This document shows positions 57,116 through 64,000 of a DNA stretch of 64,000 nt, piece by piece. Origin of the DNA: Anaerolineaceae bacterium (GTDB lineage Bacteria > Chloroflexota > Anaerolineae > Anaerolineales > Anaerolineaceae); assembly GCA_029265815.1 (NCBI GenBank), contig JAJUGU010000003.1:62001-126000 (forward strand), given 5' to 3'. Every line of letters starts with the position of its first letter. Position 1 is the first letter of the stretch. A program made the position numbers and the translations under genes. The notes under the pieces were generated by a model, which did not search any database, was not told where the DNA came from, and worked only from the letters and a program-made list of their open reading frames with translations.

Positions 57116-58603
57116 TTATGTTTCATCAGAAACGAGGGGTGAAGTTTTAATTTGAGGCAGCAGCAGCACTGAAAGCAGGAACAACCCGCTGTAAAGGGCA
57201 AAAATGACGGAATAACCCAGCCCGGTTTGGATGGTATTGAAATAGTCTGCCAACGGACCACCGATACTGGAGCCGATGATTCCAGCTCCTGCCCCCGCCA
57301 GGTTAGAGATTCCCAGATAGCGCCCCGCATCCAATTTTGGGACAAGGTCGGTACCCAGCGCCCAGTTGGTGGCCATGAAAATACCGGTACCGAGCCCTAA
57401 AAAGCAACCGGAGATGAGCAACGTCGGTATGTTGCGGGAAAACACCAGCAGGATGGTGCCGATCAGCGCGAGAATACCGGCAATGGCCAGCAAATTCTTT
57501 CGTCCGAAGCGGTCTGAAAGGATCCCCCCCGCAAGTGAAGATACCAGCATAAAAATAAAAACAACTGCAATGAGATATGTAGTTATTTGGGCAGGATTGG
57601 GCACATGCAGGATGTCACTGATGAAAAACATGGCGAAGTTGCGCACCGAATTTGCTGCCGCCATGAAAAGCAGACGGGTGACCACCCACCAGATAAAAGA
57701 TTTCTGCTTTCCGGATTCTTTTCCGATTCCAACGCGAGCACCAAAATAAACGCCGAAGAAGATCGATCCTGTCATCCCGATTAATCCTGCGAGTCCAACA
57801 AGGGTGACACGCAGTATCAGGCTGGTTGTCTCCTCGGGCAGCCATCTGCTAATCCCTTTAACAAGCAGGAGCGAAAGCTGAGTGATACCTACAAAGATCA
57901 CAGTCAGCAACAGCATGCGCAGGATGGGCTTGCCGGATGGATAGGGGACTTTTTTTATTTTAGCCTCTTCTCGGGTAAAAAGGACGGTTACCAGCATCGT
58001 TGTTACATAGAAAGCCATCAAAATCGCGATCACAAACCAGAATTGTCTCTGATCTACCAGCGGAGCAATCAACAACACCAGTACAGCAGGAAGCATTTCC
58101 ATGAATGATTTGATTCCCGAAGCAAGACCGTGTTGATTTTCAGCAACCAGGTCGGGGATTAATCCCTGTTGACCGGCTTGAGAAATATTTGAAGAGAATT
58201 GTTGAAGAACAAAGCCTGCCAGCAGGATCACCAGCGATGTGCTGACTCCAAACGATGATTGAAAGAAACCATTGAGCGGCGAATGAATAAACCAGATTGA
58301 CGTCCCCATTATCCCTATGAAGAGAACATTTAGCAGCGCGCCGGTTATGATGAAAGGCCTGCGGCGACCAAGCTTTGAAGTGCAGCGGTCGCTGAGCATT
58401 CCCATCACAGGTTGAATAAACATCGCCATGGTCAGACCAGCGGTGTATACCAGGGCTGTGTAAGTATTTTTCTTTTCAGGGGGCATAAAAGCAAATACCA
58501 TGGCAGGCAATAGCAGCGGGCTTAAAACGTTGGATGCCATGCTTAAACCAAGCTGGTACCCGTTAAGAGTGACCAACTCAACCCAGCGAAAGGCACGCTT
58601 CAT
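57116..58603 (-). CDS. MFS transporter (SLC45/sugar transporter-like)
   Basis: The 495-residue protein has twelve transmembrane helices. The MFS loop 2-3 motif appears as GMLSDRCTSKLGRRRPFI (about 67-84), with the matching second-half loop AGGILSDRFGRKNLL (about 358-372). The double RRRP and the long GIGKESGKQK loop resemble SLC45-type sucrose or polyol carriers and lipid-type MFS exporters. Substrate unknown. GGAG precedes the ATG. Together with the phosphodiesterase next to it, uptake of a glycerol-linked compound is a weak possibility. Confidence 0.85.
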   Translation of the reverse strand: MKRAFRWVELVTLNGYQLGLSMASNVLSPLLLPAMVFAFMPPEKKNTYTALVYTAGLTMAMFIQPVMGMLSDRCTSKLGRRRPFIITGALLNVLFIGIMGTSIWFIHSPLNGFFQSSFGVSTSLVILLAGFVLQQFSSNISQAGQQGLIPDLVAENQHGLASGIKSFMEMLPAVLVLLIAPLVDQRQFWFVIAILMAFYVTTMLVTVLFTREEAKIKKVPYPSGKPILRMLLLTVIFVGITQLSLLLVKGISRWLPEETTSLILRVTLVGLAGLIGMTGSIFFGVYFGARVGIGKESGKQKSFIWWVVTRLLFMAAANSVRNFAMFFISDILHVPNPAQITTYLIAVVFIFMLVSSLAGGILSDRFGRKNLLAIAGILALIGTILLVFSRNIPTLLISGCFLGLGTGIFMATNWALGTDLVPKLDAGRYLGISNLAGAGAGIIGSSIGGPLADYFNTIQTGLGYSVIFALYSGLFLLSVLLLPQIKTSPLVSDET

Positions 58604-58735
58604 GAAAATATCTCCAGGGTGATGCTAAAACGGTTTAACAATAAAAAAATGAGATGGTAAACAACTTTATAGTATTCAGACACACCGGGCTTGTCAAGTT
58701 TGTCGACTTTCTAATACGTTTCTAATAATAAAGGC

Positions 58736-58785
58736 TTGAAAAAAGATTATAATTGGAGTAATATTATCTTAATTATACAATTAAG
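58736..58785 (+). promoter_or_regulatory. sodA promoter with inverted repeat at the start site
   Basis: TTGAAA (58736-58741) and TAATAT (58759-58764) are 17 bp apart. The inverted repeat CTTAATT / AATTAAG (58768-58774 / 58779-58785) covers the expected start point and could be a repressor site. Confidence 0.6.
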
Positions 58786-58800
58786 ACAGAAAAGGAACCT

Positions 58801-59418
58801 ATGAACAAAATTTTTGAACTCCCACCGCTAAAATTTGCTTTCGATGCCCTCGAACCGATTATCGATGCGCGCACGATGGAAATCCATCATGACAAACATC
58901 ATGCCACTTATGTCAATAATCTAAACAAAGCCCTCGAATCAGCACCTGATTTTTTTGAGCAATCGATCGAAGCCATTTTACGCGATATCAACGCTGTTCC
59001 TGAGCCGATCCGTGTTGCAGTGCGCAACAACGGCGGCGGGCATGCCAATCATACTCTTTTCTGGGAAGTGCTGGCTCCTGGCGGTTTGAAAGCTCCAACC
59101 GGAGCGCTGCTGACCGACATTGAAAATAGTTTTGGCTCTTTGGATGCCTTCATGGAGAAATTTAGCACGGCGGCCGCCGCCCGTTTTGGTTCCGGTTGGG
59201 CATGGCTGGTCTTGGATCAAAACAAAAAACTTCAGGTTTATTCCACCGCCAATCAAGACAGCCCTTTGATGGATAACCACACCCCTATCCTTGGTCTGGA
59301 CGTATGGGAGCATGCTTACTACCTAAATTACCAGAACCGCCGACCAGATTACATCAAAGCTTTCTGGTCTCTTGTAAATTGGAGCTTCGTCCAAAAGGAA
59401 TATGAAAAAGCCCGGTAA
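58801..59418 (+). CDS. sodA: Superoxide dismutase (Mn-type by motif)
   Basis: The 205-residue Fe/Mn enzyme has metal ligands in [18 protein letters not shown] (about 25-42), [13 protein letters not shown] (about 76-88), and [16 protein letters not shown] (about 162-177). NGGGH with Gln in TANQDSPL (about 145-152) follows the pattern of Mn-dependent members, while Fe-types have Gln in the first motif; cambialistic activity cannot be excluded. AAAGGAA precedes the ATG by about 6 nt. A long structured 3' region and terminator follow before the nuo operon. Confidence 0.93.
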   Translation: MNKIFELPPLKFAFDALEPIIDARTMEIHHDKHHATYVNNLNKALESAPDFFEQSIEAILRDINAVPEPIRVAVRNNGGGHANHTLFWEVLAPGGLKAPTGALLTDIENSFGSLDAFMEKFSTAAAARFGSGWAWLVLDQNKKLQVYSTANQDSPLMDNHTPILGLDVWEHAYYLNYQNRRPDYIKAFWSLVNWSFVQKEYEKAR

Positions 59419-59446
59419 TACCTTGAGAACCTTTAAGTCTGGTCAA

Positions 59447-59553
59447 TGAGGTATTGGTTTTCTTGAAAGGTCGGCAGCACCCCAAAAGGGGGAAGCAGGT
59501 GAGCCAGGGCAGGTACTCAAGAACATGCTTCTTGGCAGACGAAGGGAAACCTC
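59447..59553 (+). ncRNA. Candidate structured RNA in the sodA-nuoA gap
   Basis: The 140 nt between the sodA stop and its terminator can fold into a long rod. TGAGGT (59447-59452) pairs with ACCTCA, near 59549-59554. TTCTTGA (59460-59466) pairs with TCAAGAA (59517-59523). An apical hairpin GGC..CACCCC-AAAA-GGGG..GGTGAGCC covers about 59472-59505. CAAGAA can alternatively pair with TTCTTG (59529-59534), so two folds compete. The 3' apical side has GGAAGCAG, as in SRP RNA, but the expected GGAA tetraloop is absent. Could be an SRP-like RNA, another small RNA or just the sodA 3' UTR. Confidence 0.35.
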
Positions 59554-59560
59554 AATTCAA

Positions 59561-59597
59561 AAAAATCCCCACCTTTTCGAGTGGGGATTTTTTTTGC
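59561..59597 (+). terminator. Terminator after sodA/structured RNA
   Basis: A 12-bp stem (59561-59572 / 59581-59592) is followed by a run of T. Confidence 0.92.
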
Positions 59598-59687
59598 ATC
59601 TATTTGAAATTCGTGTACAATTAACCCGCGCGGGGGGATACATAAATCCCACGCGATATATTATTTTCCGGACGGAGAAGGCCCCCT

Positions 59688-60044
59688 ATGATCCTTGAGT
59701 ATCTTCCTCTGTTTATTCTCCTCGGTCTTTCCCTTATTGTTGGTGTTTTTGTTCTCTTCTTGGGTCGTTACTTTGGTCCGCATCGGCCCACCCCGAAAAA
59801 AGGTAAACCATACGAATCAGGAATGATTCCATACGGCGAGGGAACGCGCCAAATGCCCGTTCACTTCTATCTGGTGGCTGTCTTGTTCATCCTTTTCGAT
59901 GTTGAAGTGATCTTCTTCCTGCCATGGGCTGTAACCTTTAAACAGCTGGGGTTATTTGCTTTTATTGAAATGCTTGTTTTTGTGGTGATCATAATGGTAG
60001 GGTTCATTTACCTGTGGAAGAAAGGAGCATTTGAATGGGCATAG
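59688..60044 (+). CDS. nuoA: NADH-quinone oxidoreductase subunit A
   Basis: The 118-residue membrane subunit has three helices (about 5-28, 60-83, 90-112). [44 protein letters not shown] carries the conserved loop with ESGM and the [12 protein letters not shown] helix (about 70-84) of NuoA/ND3. GGAG lies about 13 nt before the ATG. First gene of the complex I operon nuoABCDEF; its end overlaps nuoB by 10 nt. Confidence 0.95.
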   Translation: MILEYLPLFILLGLSLIVGVFVLFLGRYFGPHRPTPKKGKPYESGMIPYGEGTRQMPVHFYLVAVLFILFDVEVIFFLPWAVTFKQLGLFAFIEMLVFVVIIMVGFIYLWKKGAFEWA

Positions 60045-60517
60045 AACAAAAAGCCGGCAATTCGGGGTTCATCACCACTTCGCTTGAGAGTGCTATCAAT
60101 TGGTCACGAACCAAATCGATGTGGCCGTTGTTATTCGGGCTTTCCTGCTGTGCGATCGAGATGATGGCAATGCAGGCGTCCAGTTATGATATGAGCCGTT
60201 TTGGAATGGAGTTGATGCGCGCCAGCCCAAGACAATCGGATTTGATGATTGTTGCGGGGCGCGTTTCTCAGAAAATGGGACCCGTTTTGCGGAATCTGTA
60301 TGACCAGATGCCAGATCCAAAATGGGTGATTGCTCTTGGAGATTGTGCCTCGTGTGGTGGTATTTACAATAACTATGCGGTTTATCAGGGAGTGGATGAA
60401 ATTGTTCCGGTGGATGTATATATTTCTGGCTGTCCTCCACGTCCTGAAGGTTTAATCCATGGAATTCTCACCCTTTATGAAAAAGTTCGTGGCGAAAAAC
60501 TCGCTCACTGGAAATAG
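60035..60517 (+). CDS. nuoB: NADH-quinone oxidoreductase subunit B
   Basis: The 160-residue subunit carries the terminal [4Fe-4S] cluster N2. [12 protein letters not shown] (about 34-45) has two adjacent Cys ligands, [13 protein letters not shown] (about 102-114) and the last in [11 protein letters not shown] (about 128-138). It sits in the peripheral arm at the quinone pocket. AAGGAG precedes the ATG by 8 nt inside nuoA. Length is normal. Confidence 0.96.
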   Translation: MGIEQKAGNSGFITTSLESAINWSRTKSMWPLLFGLSCCAIEMMAMQASSYDMSRFGMELMRASPRQSDLMIVAGRVSQKMGPVLRNLYDQMPDPKWVIALGDCASCGGIYNNYAVYQGVDEIVPVDVYISGCPPRPEGLIHGILTLYEKVRGEKLAHWK

Positions 60518-60525
60518 AGGCTGGC

Positions 60526-61038
60526 ATGAACGAACTTCTAAAACCGGCAGTAGAGAAAATTTCCAAAAAGTTTAATGCCAAAGTTAGTGAATTTCGCGAT
60601 GAAGTTACCCTGCTGATTCCCCCAGAAGAAAATACAGCGGTTGCTGCCATCCTGCGCGACGAATTTGACTTTGACATGCTCTCGGCACTAACTGCGGTGG
60701 ATTATTATCCGCAGACAACCCCGCGTTTTCACATGGTGTATATTTTTTATTCCACAAAGAATAAGGTTTACCTGAACGTCAGAGCCCCGCTTAATGGAAA
60801 TGAGCCCTCAATAAAAACGATGGAGACCGTCTATCCCAGCGCTAACTGGCGCGAGCGCGAGGTTTGGGACCTTTTCGGTATCAAGTTCGAGAGTCATTCA
60901 GATCTGCGGCGCATTATGATGCCGCCAGATTGGGTGGGGCATCCCTTGCGAAAGGATTATCCGTTGGGTTGGGAAGAAGTGCAATTTACCTTCAACTTTG
61001 ATGAGATCGATGCTCGAAAACCCAAGGGAGAAATTTAA
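60526..61038 (+). CDS. nuoC: NADH-quinone oxidoreductase subunit C
   Basis: The 170-residue 30-kDa-type subunit has FDMLSALTAVDYYP (about 46-59), then SANWREREVWDLFGIKFESHSDLRRIMMPPDWVGHPLRKDYP (key parts WREREVWDLFGI and GHPLRKDYP, about 107-148). It is the separate NuoC form, not fused to NuoD. Starts 8 bp after nuoB with GAGG upstream. Confidence 0.95.
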   Translation: MNELLKPAVEKISKKFNAKVSEFRDEVTLLIPPEENTAVAAILRDEFDFDMLSALTAVDYYPQTTPRFHMVYIFYSTKNKVYLNVRAPLNGNEPSIKTMETVYPSANWREREVWDLFGIKFESHSDLRRIMMPPDWVGHPLRKDYPLGWEEVQFTFNFDEIDARKPKGEI

Positions 61039-61040
61039 CC

Positions 61041-62270
61041 ATGCGAGAAATCCAGGAATTTACACTTGAAGATCTTCGTACGCATTTAAGCCCGCGGGCA
61101 TTTACTGGCGAGACGGTCGTATTGAACATGGGTCCTCAGCACCCCAGCACCCACGGCGTGCTGCGAGTTATTCTCGAACTCGATGGAGAAGTGATCGTAA
61201 ATTGCATACCTGATGTGGGCTTCTTGCATACGGGCATTGAGAAAAACATGGAAGCCAAGACCTACCAGAAAGCCGAAGTGCTTACCGACCGTATGGATTA
61301 TATGTATGCCATGGGCAACATTCTGGTATATTGCCTGGCAGTGGAAAAGTTGACCGGTTTAAAGCCGCCTCCACGGGCAGATGCCATCCGCGTCATTCTC
61401 ACAGAGTTGTCGCGTATCCAATCGCATCTTCTTTGGCTGGGCACTTCCCCAATGGATCTCGGCGCGGTGTCTACCTTCCTCTACACGATGCGCGAACGCG
61501 AGATGATCCTGGACGTGTTTGAACTCGTCTCGGGTGCCCGCATGATGACCACTTACATTCGCCCTGGTGGATTATGGCGTGATGTACCCGCCGAATTTGA
61601 AGGATTGGTTCGAGAAATCCTCAAAGTCCTCCCAAGACGAATGCTAGAATACGAAGCACTGCTCACGAAAAACCCGTTGTATCTGGATCGAACGAAGGGC
61701 ATCGGCAAAATCGATACCAAGACCTGCCTCGCCTGGAATGTAACCGGACCGACGCTGCGTGCCACCGGTATGGCTCATGATGTTCGAAAAGCGAATCCGT
61801 ATTGTGGCATCGAACAATATGATTTCGATATCCCTACCCATACGGATGGTGATATTTATGCTCGTTACCTGGTGCGGTTGGAAGAAATGCGTCAGTCCAT
61901 GCGGATCATTGAGCAGGCGCTTAACAAACTTCCTTACGGACCCATCCGCGACAACAATTATAAAATTGTGCCCCCGCCGCGCTCTGAAATTGGAGTAAGC
62001 ATGGAAGCGTTGATCCATCACTTCAAACTATGGACGGAAGGCTTCACCCCGCCCGTTGGATCAGTGTATGCCACCATCGAGAGCCCGAGGGGTGAAATGG
62101 GGGTGTTCCTCGAATCAAATGGAACCCCCAAGCCGTACCGCATTCATTACCGCACCCCCTCTTTGCCGTTGCTGCAGGCATTACCTCTGATGGCCAAAGG
62201 GCATCTTGTCGCGGATCTAATCGGTATCATTGGCAGCATAGATATTGTTCTAGGAGACTGTGACCGGTGA
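61041..62270 (+). CDS. nuoD: NADH-quinone oxidoreductase subunit D
   Basis: The 409-residue 49-kDa-type subunit has NMGPQHPSTHGVLRV (about 30-44), GFLHTGIEKNMEAKTYQK (about 64-81), and YVAHAY-like DRMDYMYAMGN, and ends in GSIDIVLGDCDR, the usual VFGEVDR position. It lies at the quinone site next to NuoB. Two bases separate it from nuoC, and its stop overlaps the nuoE start (GTGA). Confidence 0.96.
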   Translation: MREIQEFTLEDLRTHLSPRAFTGETVVLNMGPQHPSTHGVLRVILELDGEVIVNCIPDVGFLHTGIEKNMEAKTYQKAEVLTDRMDYMYAMGNILVYCLAVEKLTGLKPPPRADAIRVILTELSRIQSHLLWLGTSPMDLGAVSTFLYTMREREMILDVFELVSGARMMTTYIRPGGLWRDVPAEFEGLVREILKVLPRRMLEYEALLTKNPLYLDRTKGIGKIDTKTCLAWNVTGPTLRATGMAHDVRKANPYCGIEQYDFDIPTHTDGDIYARYLVRLEEMRQSMRIIEQALNKLPYGPIRDNNYKIVPPPRSEIGVSMEALIHHFKLWTEGFTPPVGSVYATIESPRGEMGVFLESNGTPKPYRIHYRTPSLPLLQALPLMAKGHLVADLIGIIGSIDIVLGDCDR

Positions 62271-62821
62271 ACCAACTCCTTCGTAAACACTCACTAGAGG
62301 TCGAAAAGATTCTGGCGAAATACCCGCCAGATCAAAAACGCGCAGTTGTCATGCCATTGTTACACCTGGTACAGCAGGAAGATGGATTCATTTCGCGCGA
62401 GCGTATGCAGGAAATTGCTGAAATCGCTGGAATCACCACCACCGAGGTGGCATCGGTTGTCGGTTTTTATACTCTGTTTCACGATGCACCCGGCGCCCGG
62501 ATCAAAATTCAGGTGTGTACCGATGTCGCCTGCGATCTGCGTGGCGCCCGAGAGTACCTCAATGGATTATGCTCTCAATTGGGCATCAACCCCGGCGAAA
62601 CAACTGAGGATGGTCTGGTTTCCATCGAAGAGGTGAAATGTCTGGCGGCTTGTGACCATGCGCCTATGTTTCAGGCACACATTGGTGATGCGCTCGAATA
62701 TCACGAAAATCAAACGGTCGAACGTACATTGGACTGGCTTAAATCCATGATTGCATCAATGAAATCACCTGCATCGGCAGTTGAAAAGAAAACGACTGAT
62801 GATGGAGGCAGCCATGAGTGA
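62267..62821 (+). CDS. nuoE: NADH-quinone oxidoreductase subunit E
   Basis: The 184-residue 24-kDa-type subunit carries the [2Fe-2S] cluster N1a. QVCTDVACDLRGA (about 83-95, Cys-x4-Cys) and KCLAACDHAPMFQ (about 125-137, Cys-x3-Cys) give the ligands. The C-terminal ~25 residues after WLKSMI are Lys/Ser/Asp-rich and probably disordered. The GTG start overlaps the nuoD stop with TAGGAG upstream. Confidence 0.95.
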   Translation: MNQLLRKHSLEVEKILAKYPPDQKRAVVMPLLHLVQQEDGFISRERMQEIAEIAGITTTEVASVVGFYTLFHDAPGARIKIQVCTDVACDLRGAREYLNGLCSQLGINPGETTEDGLVSIEEVKCLAACDHAPMFQAHIGDALEYHENQTVERTLDWLKSMIASMKSPASAVEKKTTDDGGSHE

Positions 62822-64000
62822 TCTGTTCCTGTTGCGTCACCGAACTATTGCGGGACTGAACCAACTTTCCATTTACCTTGAAAATGGTGGATTTAAAACC
62901 TGGAAAAAAGCAGTCACAGCGCAGAAGCCCGAAGACCTGATCAACGAAGTCAAGGCTTCAGGATTGCGCGGGCGTGGCGGTGCAGGGTTTCCGACCGGAG
63001 TGAAATGGTCTTTCCTGCCCAATAATATCTGGCCGCATTATGTGGTGGCCAATTCTGATGAATCTGAGCCCGGCACTTTTAAAGACCGCGAGATCCTTGA
63101 ATACAACCCGTATCAATTCCTTGAAGGATTGATGCTTGCCTCTTACGCGGTGCAGGCAAAGGATGCTTATATTTACTTCCGTGGAGAATTCTGGCAGATC
63201 GCGCGCAGGTTCGATGAACGGATCGCCGAACTGACAGCTTCAGGTTACCTGGGTGATCACCTGTTCGGAACAGATTACTCGCTGCGCATCCATACTCATC
63301 TTGGAGCAGGCGCTTATATCTGCGGCGAAGAAACTGCTCTGTTGGAATCGATCGAGGGCAGGCTTGGTCAGCCGCGCCTGCGCCCGCCTTTCCCTGCCGT
63401 TGAAGGTCTGTTTGGACTGCCGACTGTGATCAATAACGTAGAAACGCTTACTAACCTTCCCGTGATCATAGGCGAAGGAGCGGCTCGTTTCCGCAGTGTG
63501 GGCACTGAAAAAAGTCCCGGTACCAAAATCTTCAGCCTCTCGGGCAGGGTGAAAAAACCGGGTAACTATGAACTTCCACTTGGAACGACATTCCGTGAGC
63601 TGATTTTTACCCATGGCGAAGGCATCATCAATGACGCAAAGATCAAGGCGATCATGCCCGCTGGTGCTTCATCGGCATTGATCCCTGCCACCGATGTTGC
63701 GCTGGATACTCCCATGGATTACGAATCTGTACCTGCCCTGGGTGGGCAGCTCGGTTCAGCTTCTGTGATCATTTTGGATGAAACGGTCAACATCAGTGAC
63801 CTGGTGAAAGATACGGTGCATTTCTTTAAGCATGAGTCTTGCGGCAAATGCACACCGTGCCGTGAGGGCACATATTGGATGAGCTGCATCATTGACCGCA
63901 TCGTATCGGGCAAGAGCAAGAAAGAGGATATCGATCTCTTGTTGACCGTTGCCAGGAACATGCAGAACAAATGCTTCTGTGCTCTTGGTGAGTTTTCCAC
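62814..64000 (+). CDS. nuoF: NADH-quinone oxidoreductase subunit F (5' part, runs off the right edge)
   Basis: 395 residues are visible; the family has about 420. It binds NADH, FMN and a [4Fe-4S] cluster. SGLRGRGGAGFPTGVKW (about 49-65) is the NADH/FMN glycine-rich loop, ANSDESEPGTFKDRE (about 79-93) follows, and GAGAYICGEETALLESIEG (about 165-183) is present. ESCGKCTPCREGT (about 341-353) holds the N3 cluster Cys residues, with the fourth in KCFCALGEF at the edge. Its ATG overlaps the nuoE stop by 8 nt. Confidence 0.96.
   Translation, partial: MSDLFLLRHRTIAGLNQLSIYLENGGFKTWKKAVTAQKPEDLINEVKASGLRGRGGAGFPTGVKWSFLPNNIWPHYVVANSDESEPGTFKDREILEYNPYQFLEGLMLASYAVQAKDAYIYFRGEFWQIARRFDERIAELTASGYLGDHLFGTDYSLRIHTHLGAGAYICGEETALLESIEGRLGQPRLRPPFPAVEGLFGLPTVINNVETLTNLPVIIGEGAARFRSVGTEKSPGTKIFSLSGRVKKPGNYELPLGTTFRELIFTHGEGIINDAKIKAIMPAGASSALIPATDVALDTPMDYESVPALGGQLGSASVIILDETVNISDLVKDTVHFFKHESCGKCTPCREGTYWMSCIIDRIVSGKSKKEDIDLLLTVARNMQNKCFCALGEFS

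Noticed and set aside
59419-59600. Cobalamin, TPP, SAM, FMN, glycine or c-di-GMP riboswitch
   Set aside because: None of the conserved core sequences of these classes could be found in the region.

Overview
The window looks like a chromosomal segment of an anaerobic or facultative Chloroflexi bacterium of the Anaerolineae type. This is inferred from the gene set, not from a marker tree: SpoVS without other sporulation genes, many multi-membrane proteins and proteases, RNHCP and toastrack families, rubrerythrin next to Mn-type superoxide dismutase, PdxST, and an A-to-F ordered complex I operon. There are no rRNA genes, CRISPR arrays, transposases or phage genes. GC content is moderate, and intergenic regions are AT-rich with many clear intrinsic terminators.

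Layout. 1-490: 3' end of an unknown gene. 490-976: AT-rich intergenic region with a cluster of DnaA boxes (candidate origin or DnaA-controlled site), then spoVS. 1.3-8.7 kb: deoxynucleoside kinase, ferredoxin, a small secreted protein, tRNA-Asn, a CPBP protease, an E2-like acyltransferase, a membrane sulfatase-like protein and a GNAT-like protein. 8.8-10.1 kb: arsR-arsM with two matching operators, arsR probably leaderless. 10.1-16.7 kb: RNHCP protein, radA, holA, an old yellow enzyme, galE. 16.8-25.4 kb (minus strand): DUF3592 pair, DUF1232, flavodoxin, ComEC-like protein with a decayed beta-lactamase domain, MBOAT/SGNH acylation pair, plsC, DUF368 transporter. 25.5-31.4 kb (minus strand): compact operon of R3H-AAA protein, tmk, a DsbA-like/cyclophilin fusion lipoprotein and a PrsW-type protease. 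31.4-33.6 kb: pdxST and rubrerythrin. 33.7-38.1 kb: GntR regulator, slipin, ABC exporter flanked by two parS-like sites, YhfC-type protease. 38.2-43.4 kb: PEP/pyruvate-binding protein, dnaN, a frameshifted esterase, GNAT. 43.6-47.8 kb: a membrane protein, a Tat lipoprotein flavin reductase, a partial duplicate of that membrane protein, and a MITE-like element. 48.2-51.3 kb: tRNA-Leu, YchF, SurE, tRNA-Arg(GCG). 51.5-58.6 kb: cyclophilin, a Fur-controlled metal ABC transporter, toastrack protein, GDPD, MFS. 58.8-64 kb: sodA, a structured 3' RNA candidate, then nuoABCDEF (nuoF runs off the edge).

The most notable non-coding signals are the DnaA-box cluster, the two identical parS-like palindromes and dnaN, all within about 41 kb. 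Together they suggest an origin-proximal segment. Other points of interest: the DsbA-like/cyclophilin fusion that lost its first redox cysteine, the Tat lipoprotein oxidoreductase, the structured RNA between sodA and nuoA, and a dispersed TTCTAGAA-centred palindrome.
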